A stretch of DNA of 13,480 nucleotides from Bacteroidota bacterium (GTDB lineage Bacteria > Bacteroidota > Bacteroidia > Chitinophagales > LD1), in contig JAFDYM010000479.1 of the NCBI GenBank assembly GCA_018267435.1, positions 1 to 13,480 of the forward strand, read 5' to 3'. Below are positions 1 through 6,822 of the stretch, piece after piece. The first letter of the stretch is position 1; every line of letters begins with the position of its first letter. The notes beneath the pieces were generated by a model. That model was not told the DNA's origin and searched no databases. It worked only from the letters and a program-made list of their open reading frames with translations. A program made the position numbers and the translations under genes.

Positions 1-41
1 GGATACACGCTCTGGCCTTTTACTTTTATTTGGTACTGCAT
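1..41 (-). CDS. Possible 5' end of an unknown gene, cut by the window edge
   Basis: On the minus strand an ATG at 41-39 opens a frame that stays open to the window edge and reads MQYQIKVKGQSVY. Its codons (ATA for Ile, GTA for Val, GGC, AGC) match the habits of the other genes here, and the peptide looks like an amphipathic beta-strand. It would be divergent from prfA with about 200 bp between them. Thirteen codons are too few to assign a family. The competing plus-strand reading (1-66) has less typical codons. Tentative. Confidence 0.35.
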   Translation of the reverse strand, partial: MQYQIKVKGQSVY

Positions 42-73
42 GGCAATAGGGTTTAGGCATAGCTAAGCTAGTA

Positions 74-133
74 AGGTTTTGGCACTAAGCGCATTGCCAG
101 TGCCTTTTAAACAAATCTTTACAGGTTTTGGCA
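74..133. repeat. Direct repeat pair and small hairpin in the prfA upstream region
   Basis: The 11-mer AGGTTTTGGCA occurs at 74-84 and again at 123-133, 49 bp apart in the same orientation. From inside the first copy, GGCACT (81-86) pairs with AGTGCC (99-104) and is followed by TTTT (105-108). This could be a weak terminator for plus-strand transcription entering from the left, or a pair of operator half-sites. No function is established. Confidence 0.35.
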
Positions 134-206
134 AAGCATTTAACAACAAGGGCTCAAGTTAAAACGGGCAAGCGTGTGTTACCTTACGCCATACGGCACA
201 ATTTGC

Positions 207-214
207 TATTTTTG
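207..214 (+). promoter_or_regulatory. Candidate prfA promoter, -7 box TATTTTTG
   Basis: TATTTTTG is an exact match to the Bacteroidota housekeeping sigma -7 consensus TAnnTTTG. It ends 28 bp before the preferred prfA start, which would give an untranslated leader of roughly 20 nt. No convincing -33 TTG is present at the usual distance. The orientation and position make it a good candidate. Confidence 0.55.
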
Positions 215-242
215 CACGCCTTTTAACTGGGGCAAGTTTATT

Positions 243-1328
243 ATGCAAATTTTTAATCAATTAGAAAATATTAAAGGCAAGTTTATAGAGTTGGGCAAAA
301 CGCTTAGCGACCCAAGCACTATGAGCGACATGAAACGCTTTACTGCCTTGAACAAGGAGTACCGCGAGCTTGGCAAAATAGTAGAGGTGTACGACAAGTA
401 CCAACTTGTACTTGGCAATATAGATAACAACAAGAAAATACTTGAAACCGAAAAGGACGAGGATTTTCGCGATATGGCTAAAGGCGAACTAATAGACCTA
501 GAGCCACAGAAAGAAAAACTGGAAGAAGAGCTTAAACAGCTACTAATACCTAAAGAGCCGGAAGATGAGCGCAACGTACTGTTAGAGATACGCGCAGGTA
601 CAGGTGGCGATGAGGCAGCTATATTTGCTGGCGACCTTGCCCGTATGTATACGCGCTACTGCGAACTACTAGGTTGGAGCATAACTATAGCCAACGAGAA
701 CGAAAGTACTACTGGCGGCTACCGCGAAATAGTATTTAGCATAGAAGGTGAGAACGTATACGGCAAGCTAAAGTTTGAAAGCGGTGTACACCGCGTACAG
801 CGCATACCGCTTACCGAGGCCAAAGGCCGCGTACACACCAGTGCAGTAACGGTAGCAGTATTGCCCGAGGCTGACGAGGTGGAAGTGTACATAAACCCTG
901 CCGATATAAAGATGGATGTGTTCCGTGCATCGGGTGCGGGTGGCCAGCACGTTAACCGTACCGAAAGTGCCGTGCGCCTTACGCACATACCTACAGGTAC
1001 AGTAGTGGAGTGCCAAGCTGAGCGCTCGCAGCACAAAAACCGCGACCAAGCCATGAAAATGCTGAAGACGCGTATATACGAAGCTGCCGTGCGTAAACAC
1101 GAAGACGAGATAGCTGCACGCCGTAAAACACTTGTAAGTACTGGCGACCGTAGTGCCAAAATACGCACTTACAATTACCCTCAAGGCCGTATTACCGACC
1201 ACCGCATAAACCTAAGCGTATATAACCTAGACGCCTTTATGAACGGCGAGATAGGCGAAATGATAGATGCCCTTGCAGTAGCCGAACAATCGGAAAAACT
1301 GAAAGAGGGTTCAGCTAGCAGCATATAA
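243..1328 (+). CDS. prfA: Peptide chain release factor 1
   Basis: RF1 recognises UAA and UAG stop codons in the ribosomal A site and triggers hydrolysis of peptidyl-tRNA. With the start at 243 (MQIFNQLENIKGK) the protein is 361 aa, the usual RF1 length, and the catalytic GGQ falls at residues 233-235, the position it has in E. coli RF1. An in-frame ATG at 174 would add 23 residues unlike RF1 and is upstream of the likely promoter, so it was not used. The stop-codon reading PxT tripeptide of RF1 is present as PLT (about 189-191, within HRVQRIPLTEAKGR). RF2 has SPF there, so this is RF1. The GGQ glutamine is the known target of the methyltransferase PrmC, which is not in the window. The gene appears monocistronic, with a hairpin just past its stop codon. 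Confidence 0.96.
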   Translation: MQIFNQLENIKGKFIELGKTLSDPSTMSDMKRFTALNKEYRELGKIVEVYDKYQLVLGNIDNNKKILETEKDEDFRDMAKGELIDLEPQKEKLEEELKQLLIPKEPEDERNVLLEIRAGTGGDEAAIFAGDLARMYTRYCELLGWSITIANENESTTGGYREIVFSIEGENVYGKLKFESGVHRVQRIPLTEAKGRVHTSAVTVAVLPEADEVEVYINPADIKMDVFRASGAGGQHVNRTESAVRLTHIPTGTVVECQAERSQHKNRDQAMKMLKTRIYEAAVRKHEDEIAARRKTLVSTGDRSAKIRTYNYPQGRITDHRINLSVYNLDAFMNGEIGEMIDALAVAEQSEKLKEGSASSI

Positions 1329-1335
1329 GTACTGG

Positions 1336-1367
1336 AAGAAAGCGGAACGTAAGTTGCGCACTTTCTT
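1336..1367 (+). terminator. Hairpin at the prfA 3' end, convergent with the lipoprotein gene
   Basis: AAGAAA (1336-1341) pairs with TTTCTT (1362-1367). Inside, GCG/CGC and AAC/GTT pairs lead to a GTAA tetraloop (1349-1352), with one mismatch and a two-base bulge. A run of five T follows at 1374-1378, several bases late for a classical intrinsic terminator. It touches the stop codon of the convergent lipoprotein gene, so it may serve both transcripts. Confidence 0.5.
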
Positions 1368-2331
1368 AAGGTCGTTTTTGCTGTGTAAGCATAAGTAGGG
1401 TGCGCTTAAGGTACTGGGCAAAGGTTTCGCCCATGTAGCTAGGGCTACTGTAAACATCTATAGGGAAAAGTACCAAGTAGTCAATGGATTTATAACCTTT
1501 GTAGCTTAGCCATTCAATATAGGGCTTGCCTCCACGTTCTAGCTTGGCCCATTTATCCATGGTCATTTGTATTTTTACCTTATATGGGCATATGCCAGTC
1601 GAATGTTCAATGGCGGGTATATTGTCTTGCTGTACACCTATTGCCCGCCCTATGTCATCTACATATCCGCTTATGCTAACCGAGTCGTCGCATATTAGCA
1701 TATCGTTGCTATAATTAAGCTGTTTCCTTTTTAGTTTGCCTAGCCAGCCCTGTTTCAGTAGTTCAATCTCGTTGTAAAAATCCATTAACGTATCTGCAGC
1801 GGCATCATACATTACATGTCCAAAGTAAGGGTCGGCATGGGCAAGTTTACCTCTTATATCTACCAATACACATACATGGGCAAGTAGGTTAGGCCCTGCT
1901 CCGTAGCTATATGCATAAGCCCGCCAAGGAGTAAAGTTGTGTATTGCATCTATAAGTAAATCGGCGGAAGATGAGCATAATAGCTTTACCGAGTCTGTTG
2001 CACATAGGTGTAGCTTCTTTTCAAAGCTATACTTTCTCCATAGCCCATTGTCTATATGTCCGTTTATGCCATCATCGCAGTAGCCACTTATAGCTTGGGT
2101 TAGTAGAATTAAACTGTCATCGGCACATTTAGCCGTTTTAAGCATAGTTTCTATTTCGGTAGCATACTGTTTTCCCTTTGGGTAAGATAGGCTGTAAGCA
2201 TCGTTATTGTGGTGGCATGCGCTAAGCATGGGCAATATAAGCAAGCAAGCATACCACCAAGGCATATGCATGCATAAAGGCGTAACGTACATGCATACAT
2301 GTGCGCCACGGCTAGGCGTTTTTTTATACAT
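1366..2331 (-). CDS. Putative lipoprotein of unknown function
   Basis: The family is not recognised. The 321-residue product has a hydrophobic N-terminal segment (about 25-37, WWYACLLILPMLS) ending in a lipobox LSAC with Cys39, so it is probably exported and lipid-anchored. The listed ATG supplies Lys and Arg before the hydrophobic core. ATGs at residues 14, 21 or 23 would give shorter signal peptides, so the exact start is uncertain. The mature part (about 280 aa) has no repeats or membrane segments and is rather rich in Cys and Tyr (e.g. SGYCDDG, TGICPYK). No catalytic motif was seen. It lies 71 bp downstream of the DUF4293 gene on the same strand, with a hairpin between them, and is convergent with prfA. 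No TAnnTTTG box was found directly upstream. Confidence 0.7.
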   Translation of the reverse strand: MYKKTPSRGAHVCMYVTPLCMHMPWWYACLLILPMLSACHHNNDAYSLSYPKGKQYATEIETMLKTAKCADDSLILLTQAISGYCDDGINGHIDNGLWRKYSFEKKLHLCATDSVKLLCSSSADLLIDAIHNFTPWRAYAYSYGAGPNLLAHVCVLVDIRGKLAHADPYFGHVMYDAAADTLMDFYNEIELLKQGWLGKLKRKQLNYSNDMLICDDSVSISGYVDDIGRAIGVQQDNIPAIEHSTGICPYKVKIQMTMDKWAKLERGGKPYIEWLSYKGYKSIDYLVLFPIDVYSSPSYMGETFAQYLKRTLLMLTQQKRP

Positions 2332-2344
2332 AGGTTCACATACA

Positions 2345-2383
2345 TTGCACTGGCCTAGTCCAAATAACTATGGGCTAGTGCAA
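2345..2383 (-). terminator. Hairpin between the DUF4293 and lipoprotein genes
   Basis: TTGCACT (2345-2351) pairs perfectly with AGTGCAA (2377-2383). The stem continues inward to about 13 bp with two G-T wobbles, around a 13-nt loop. No T-run follows on the minus strand, so it may be a processing or partial-termination element between DUF4293 and the lipoprotein gene rather than a full intrinsic terminator. Confidence 0.4.
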
Positions 2384-2402
2384 ATCATAATTTGCTCAGC
2401 AA

Positions 2403-2879
2403 CTACCTTAACCTGTCTAAACTCTTAATCAGTGCCTCATCTTTGCGTATGTACATAAAAGCCAATATCTGTAGCAGTATGGCTAGTACCAACAAAAAAT
2501 TCCAAGGGGTAAAGTATATATCAAGTATAATAAGCCTTTGGTTTACATAAAGGCTAGATATGGTTTGCCATTTGTATATAGTAAACGAAAGGGCAGAAAC
2601 AACAAACGGTATGGCAAGCAGTACTACCACCTGCTGCACTTTGCGCCATTTATATAACAGTATGCTTGTTAAACTTAGGCCCATAGCTGTACCTAGTAGT
2701 ATAGCATTAAAGTAAAAGAAATAAACCCCGAACGAAGTTGTCATCCTTTCTTTTACGGCATAGCCTTGGCTTACTTGGTTAAAATCGGCACCAGTGGTTA
2801 CTATAGCTGGCAACATTAAGTATGCACCTATTACTACTATTGAAAGAAACAAGAATACGGTCTGTAAGCGCTGTATCAT
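2403..2879 (-). CDS. DUF4293 family integral membrane protein
   Basis: This 158-residue protein has four predicted transmembrane helices, at about 7-27, 51-75, 81-101 and 124-144. The opening MIQRLQTVFLFLS and the closing RKDEALIKSLDRLR are hallmarks of DUF4293, a small inner-membrane family restricted, as far as known, to Bacteroidota and without assigned function. The length is normal for the family. A perfect TAnnTTTG box on the minus strand at 2920-2913 predicts a leader of about 27 nt. The gene is divergent from the thiolase and is followed on the same strand by the unknown lipoprotein gene. Confidence 0.85.
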   Translation of the reverse strand: MIQRLQTVFLFLSIVVIGAYLMLPAIVTTGADFNQVSQGYAVKERMTTSFGVYFFYFNAILLGTAMGLSLTSILLYKWRKVQQVVVLLAIPFVVSALSFTIYKWQTISSLYVNQRLIILDIYFTPWNFLLVLAILLQILAFMYIRKDEALIKSLDRLR

Positions 2880-2912
2880 GCTAGGTTAATTTAAATCGCT
2901 AATTTGCAGGCG

Positions 2913-2920
2913 CAAACCTA
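2913..2920 (-). promoter_or_regulatory. Candidate promoter of the DUF4293 gene, -7 box TAGGTTTG
   Basis: Read on the minus strand, TAGGTTTG matches TAnnTTTG exactly and lies 34 bp before the DUF4293 start codon. It overlaps a small inverted repeat, TTTGC (2903-2907) with GCAAA (2912-2916), in the 55-bp divergent spacer. For the thiolase only a shortened box (TAATTTG, 2900-2906) is visible on the plus strand. Confidence 0.5.
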
Positions 2921-2934
2921 AATTTTTTATTGAA

Positions 2935-4134
2935 ATGAATGCTTATATAATTGATGCAGTTCGCACTCCAATAGGTAAATTTAACGGAACACTAGGCAGC
3001 GTAAGGCCCGACGACCTTGCCGCGCTTACCATTAAGCAACTGGTAGAACGCAACAACGCATGGCTTAAACCTGAAGATATTGAGGAAGTAGTGCTAGGTG
3101 CCGCCAACCAAAGCGGCGAAGATAACCGCAACGTGGCGCGCATGGCTGCCTTGCTAGCAGGGCTACCTATAAGCGTAGCAGGTGTAACGGTTAACCGCTT
3201 ATGCGCCTCGGGACTACAGGCTATAGCCGATGCTGCACGCGCCATACACTGTGGCGATGGCGATATATATATAGCGGGCGGTGTAGAAAGCATGACGCGT
3301 GCACCGTATGTATTGAGCAAAGCTACATCAGCCTTCGATAGGGCACAGCAAATGTACGACACCAGTATAGGCTGGAGGTTTACGAATAAGGCCTTTCCTA
3401 AAGAAACAACTTATGCCATGGGCGAAACCGCCGAAAACGTGGCAAAGAAATGGAACATAAGCCGCTTAGAGCAGGACACCTTTGCCTATAACAGTCAACT
3501 AAAGTACCAGCAAGCAGCCGAGGCGCATAAATTTGATGACGAGATAGTACCAGTTACTATCGATAAAGGTAAGGGTGAGAAACTAGTATTTAGCAAAGAT
3601 GAGCAGCCGCGCTTAAGCACGGTAGATGTATTGGCAAAACTTAACCCAGCCTTTGTAAAAGAAAACGGCACCGTTACCGCAGGCAACTCGTCGGGCATAA
3701 ACGATGGTGCAGCGGCTACAATAGTAGTAAGCGAAGCTGTGGTAAAGAAATACAACCTAAAGCCTTTGGCACGCGTGGTAGCCGTAGCTGCCAGCGGTGT
3801 TGAGCCTGCCTATATGGGCATAGGCCCTGTAGCCGCTACACAAAAGGCACTACAGCGCGCAGGCTTAACTATAGCCGATATAGGTTTGGCTGAGTTGAAC
3901 GAGGCGTTTGCATCGCAAAGCCTGGCTTGCATGCGCGACCTTGGCATAAACCCCGATATAGTAAACGTAAACGGTGGCGCCATAGCCATAGGCCACCCGC
4001 TGGGTTGCTCGGGCGCACGTATAACTGCCACACTGTTGCACGAAATGAAACGTCGCCCCGAGGTGCGTTACGGCCTAGCCACCATGTGCATAGGCGTAGG
4101 CCAAGGCCTAGCGGTAATATATGAAAAGGTGTAG
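2935..4134 (+). CDS. Acetyl-CoA acyltransferase (thiolase), similar to 3-oxoadipyl-CoA thiolase
   Basis: Degradative thiolases cleave 3-oxoacyl-CoA with CoA to give acetyl-CoA and a shortened acyl-CoA. The 399-aa length is typical. The nucleophile is Cys90 (NRLCASG). The other active-site motifs are NEAF (322-325), GHPLG with His354, and the second cysteine Cys385 in CIGVGQG. The segments ANQSGEDNRNVARM (57-70) and TSIGWRF (143-149) strongly recall PcaF/PaaJ, the 3-oxoadipyl-CoA thiolases of aromatic catabolism. However, no pca, paa or fad partner is in the window, so substrate specificity is open (general FadA-like beta-oxidation is the alternative). The start ATG is preceded by an A/T-rich stretch without Shine-Dalgarno. 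The gene ends in a strong terminator. Ile codons are almost all ATA (22 of 26). Confidence 0.92.
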   Translation: MNAYIIDAVRTPIGKFNGTLGSVRPDDLAALTIKQLVERNNAWLKPEDIEEVVLGAANQSGEDNRNVARMAALLAGLPISVAGVTVNRLCASGLQAIADAARAIHCGDGDIYIAGGVESMTRAPYVLSKATSAFDRAQQMYDTSIGWRFTNKAFPKETTYAMGETAENVAKKWNISRLEQDTFAYNSQLKYQQAAEAHKFDDEIVPVTIDKGKGEKLVFSKDEQPRLSTVDVLAKLNPAFVKENGTVTAGNSSGINDGAAATIVVSEAVVKKYNLKPLARVVAVAASGVEPAYMGIGPVAATQKALQRAGLTIADIGLAELNEAFASQSLACMRDLGINPDIVNVNGGAIAIGHPLGCSGARITATLLHEMKRRPEVRYGLATMCIGVGQGLAVIYEKV

Positions 4135-4421
4135 GAGGTAGTTTATCTTACGGAGAACACAGAGGCGCAGAAATATATTGAAAGGCGTTACTTGATAGAA
4201 GTAGCGCCTTTTTTATGCTTAATATGAAATATGCCAACAGTAGGCGCGCAACAGTACTGGCAAGGCGCTGTAGAACCGCGCCAAATTGTTTTATCCTAAT
4301 CTTTGCCACAATAGCTTCTCTTGGATATAAGCCTCTATACAGATTTCCCTTTGTATTCTCTATGTTCTCGGCTTTCCTCCATGGTTAATTAATTGTATTT
4401 GGGTTGCAGAAGGATAAAACA
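4135..4421. other. Convergent spacer with a diverged inverted repeat
   Basis: No gene is seen between the thiolase terminator and the OmpA-side terminator. GAGAACACAGAG (4153-4164) recurs inverted as CTCTATGTTCTC (4358-4369), 11 of 12 positions matching, about 205 bp outer distance. The sequence between shows no transposase or coding signal. These phrases resemble degenerate intergenic repeats seen in many bacterial genomes (from memory). Confidence 0.3.
4181..4214 (+). terminator. Intrinsic terminator of the thiolase gene
   Basis: A 13-bp stem with one T-G wobble pairs 4181-4193 (AAAGGCGTTACTT) with 4199-4211 (AAGTAGCGCCTTT) around the loop GATAG. A run of T (4209-4214) completes it. It lies 47 bp after the thiolase stop codon on the same strand. 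Confidence 0.85.
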
Positions 4422-4455
4422 AAAATCCCCAAGGAGTATACTCCTCGGGGATTTT
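4422..4455 (-). terminator. Strong terminator of the ompA-like gene, possibly bidirectional
   Basis: AAAATCCCC (4422-4430) pairs with GGGGATTTT (4447-4455). The interior is a perfect 14-nt palindrome (4432-4445, AGGAGTATACTCCT), with a single A/C mismatch separating the two parts. On the minus strand the stem is followed by a T-rich tail. It lies 25 bp past the stop codon of the OmpA-family gene. Because T or A runs flank both sides, it could also stop thiolase read-through. Confidence 0.85.
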
Positions 4456-4479
4456 GTATTGTAAAGCTATTCGCTTTGC

Positions 4480-6621
4480 TTATTTGTTGCTGCCTGCTTT
4501 TAAGCCAGGGTGAGGTGCCGGCGGGTTGCTGTCGCCGCCTTCGCCATCGTTAGCATAGCGGAACTCCACCTTGTTCTTCATCTTCTTCTCATATGTAGTA
4601 CCTACAGCAGCTTTTTTGCCACCTGTGTACTTCACTATAAACCTATCGCGGCTTATACCGTATTTTTCTACAAGGTAGTCTACCGATGAGTTGGCACGGT
4701 TCCAGCCCAATTGTTCGTTGTACTTCTGGTCGTTGCGGCTTTCATCGTAGCCAGTTACTACTAGCCTCATATCAGGGCACATTTGCATGCGTTCTGCTAT
4801 TTGGTGTAGGTTACCATAGTATTGAGGGTCTATATAGTACTTGTCAAGGTCGAATACTACACCTGGTAGTTCTATCTTGCTGCAATCGTAGTTGCCTGGG
4901 CCACGACGCTTGCCGCCCTTGCCACCATTAGCACCTGCGCCGCCAGTACCACCACTGCCATTGCTGCCAGGGCCACCGCTTATTAGGTTTCCGTTCTCGT
5001 CGTATACTGCGCTTTCGCTGCCATCATCATACCAGCCGCTTGTATCGCAGCAAGGGTTCGGAGGTAATATGGCTATACCATTGCTATCAACAGGGTAGCC
5101 TGGTGCGCTGTATGGTTCTTTGTCTTCGCAGTCAACTATACCATCCTTATCGCTATCAAGCATTACACCTTTGGTATCTACAGGGCAGTCCTTCTTGCTA
5201 TTAGGTTCTTTATCTAGCATGTTAGGCACACCGTCGTTATCGTCATCTTTCAATATCTGCTCAGCCAATGCTTGTGGGTCAACATCGCTTAGCTTTTTGT
5301 AAGTGTGGTGTACTGGGTTTAGCCAGTATAGCGGCTCGGTACGGTTTTTACCTACGTTGAACAATAAGTTGATAGAGGTATATGATACCATATCGTTATT
5401 GGTAGTAAAGCCACTGTGCTCATCTTGCTGCCAACGGTAGCCATCCAAAAGGTCGCTACCTGTAAGTATAATGCGCTGTTCTAAGCCTACGGTTACCCAT
5501 TTGCTAGCGTGGAACTGAAGACCAGCACCTACTGTACCACCTGGTAAGAATTGGTATGAACCGAAACCGATTGAGTTGTTTACGTGCTCGGCATCGCTCT
5601 CATACTTGCCATCCAATATAGCATCTAGGCGTTTGTTGGCTTCTTTGCGTACATTGGTACGTGCATCTACGTTTGTTCCGCCACCATTATAGAACAAGGC
5701 GTGTACATTACTAAAATCGTAAACACTTCCGTTTGCATCAAGTGCGTCCATTTTGGTATTGAACAACATACCGCTAAGGCCAGCTACCAAGTAGAAGTTA
5801 ACTATGTTACGCTCGCGGTGGAACTTAATGTTACCTATGTTGAACACACCTGCCAAGTGCACCTCGTGCATATAAGTACGATAGTTGTAAAAGAACATTT
5901 TGTTCATGTTCAAGTTGGCATCGGTATTAGCTGCTGCTAGTGCAGGGTTGTTCCAATAGTTTACACGGCTATCGTAAGTGCCGCGTAGTGCTGGGTTAAA
6001 TTGTAGGTTGGCATCTGGTTCCCAGTTGCGGCCGGTAAGCATATAAAAGTTATAGCCAAAACGGATAGACGCTATGTAACCAATAGATTTACGTACGGTA
6101 ACACCTGCACCTATATTGGTAAGAATACCCATTTTGCGGTAGTATGGTGCTACGTCGCCAAATATCAAGGCAGGGCCAAAGTTTATACCTAGTTCCCATT
6201 GGTCTTTTGGCCTAGCTGGGAAATAGTATTGATTGTTTTTGTAAGCTTCTTGCTGCTTGGTTTTCTTTTTACCTTTTTGGTATACGGCCGTATCAAGGTC
6301 GTAACGTACCATTAGCGGGTTAGAAACACCCCTGCGCTGGTAGAAGTTATACTTCGAAGCTTCCATATCGGCCTTCATGAACTTAGTTTGGTTCTGAGGG
6401 TCTTTTGCAGCTTTAGTGCTATCGTTGCCAGCAGTAGCGGCAGCGTCTTGCGCAGGCGCAGCCTGTGCAGGTGGTGCATCTACCACATCTACATCTGACT
6501 GACTGGTAGAAGCTTTGCTCTTCTTCTTACCTCCCTTATCTCCGTCTGTATCCTGTGCAAAAAGCACGGTACTAGCCAACATCAATACCAATAGCAACGC
6601 TGGCCTAGAAAACTTCATCAT
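4480..6621 (-). CDS. OmpA-family outer-membrane protein with thrombospondin-3 repeats
   Basis: This 713-residue envelope protein has a Sec signal peptide, MMKFSRPALLLVLMLASTVLFA, probably cut after A22 before QDTDG. A low-complexity, Ala/Asp/Lys-rich linker covers about 23-80. A long region (about 140-425) with many alternating aromatic and glycine strands is consistent with a membrane beta-barrel. Two thrombospondin type-3 like Asp-rich calcium motifs follow: DDDNDGVPNMLD (459-470) and DSDKDGIVDCED (489-500). A Gly-rich hinge spans about 548-576. The C-terminal OmpA domain (about 586-690) has the peptidoglycan-contact pattern with Asp626 (TGYDES) and Arg642 (WNRAN), so it probably anchors the outer membrane to the cell wall. 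The start is ATGATG, so M1 or M2 could initiate. It lies 201 bp downstream of purF on the same strand, but the gap suggests separate transcription. A specific partner or T9SS role cannot be shown. Confidence 0.88.
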   Translation of the reverse strand: MMKFSRPALLLVLMLASTVLFAQDTDGDKGGKKKSKASTSQSDVDVVDAPPAQAAPAQDAAATAGNDSTKAAKDPQNQTKFMKADMEASKYNFYQRRGVSNPLMVRYDLDTAVYQKGKKKTKQQEAYKNNQYYFPARPKDQWELGINFGPALIFGDVAPYYRKMGILTNIGAGVTVRKSIGYIASIRFGYNFYMLTGRNWEPDANLQFNPALRGTYDSRVNYWNNPALAAANTDANLNMNKMFFYNYRTYMHEVHLAGVFNIGNIKFHRERNIVNFYLVAGLSGMLFNTKMDALDANGSVYDFSNVHALFYNGGGTNVDARTNVRKEANKRLDAILDGKYESDAEHVNNSIGFGSYQFLPGGTVGAGLQFHASKWVTVGLEQRIILTGSDLLDGYRWQQDEHSGFTTNNDMVSYTSINLLFNVGKNRTEPLYWLNPVHHTYKKLSDVDPQALAEQILKDDDNDGVPNMLDKEPNSKKDCPVDTKGVMLDSDKDGIVDCEDKEPYSAPGYPVDSNGIAILPPNPCCDTSGWYDDGSESAVYDENGNLISGGPGSNGSGGTGGAGANGGKGGKRRGPGNYDCSKIELPGVVFDLDKYYIDPQYYGNLHQIAERMQMCPDMRLVVTGYDESRNDQKYNEQLGWNRANSSVDYLVEKYGISRDRFIVKYTGGKKAAVGTTYEKKMKNKVEFRYANDGEGGDSNPPAPHPGLKAGSNK

Positions 6622-6822
6622 ACGCTTAAGTTATGGGTGTTCTTTGGTTTAATTAATATGTAGCATCAAGCATTGGTCAGGGCTTGCCACTACACACTTA
6701 CACTTATGTAAGTGAGCAAATTAAACAATTTTTTGCGAGTTGATATAGTGTGGATAACCAAAATGCCATTATTTTTTTATTAAAATACTGGCAAATCCTA
6801 TTTATAAGCAATTATTCCAATA
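6622..6822. promoter_or_regulatory. Upstream region of the ompA-like gene: hairpin, weak -7 box, DnaA-box match
   Basis: The A/T-rich 201-bp gap holds three signals. CACTTAC (6695-6701) and GTAAGTG (6708-6714) form a perfect 7-bp inverted repeat. On the minus strand TTAATTTG (6724-6717) is one base off the TAnnTTTG -7 box; if used, the hairpin would sit at the very 5' end of a leader of about 90 nt. TTATCCACA, an exact consensus DnaA box, is on the minus strand at 6757-6749. None is proven functional, and no purF terminator with a clear T-run was found. Confidence 0.4.

Noticed and set aside
1..66. Plus-strand open frame ending at a TAA at 64-66, as the tail of an upstream gene
   Set aside because: The peptide (rich in Trp, Phe and Tyr) uses codons unlike the other genes (CTC, GGG, AGG, TTT), while the minus-strand frame from 41 fits local codon habits better. 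The hairpin with TTTT at 81-108 keeps the alternative possible.
174..242. Upstream in-frame ATG of prfA adding 23 residues
   Set aside because: The extension is unlike RF1, lies over the candidate promoter, and would move GGQ away from its normal position at 233-235.
719..1202. Long open frames on the minus strand inside prfA
   Set aside because: They are frame shadows of a well-conserved gene, with improbable compositions rich in Ser, Arg and Cys. The same holds for the open frames inside the thiolase, ompA-like, purF, desaturase and nrdJ genes.
6749..6757. Replication origin at the DnaA-box match
   Set aside because: A single box, no cluster and no dnaA, dnaN or gidA nearby.
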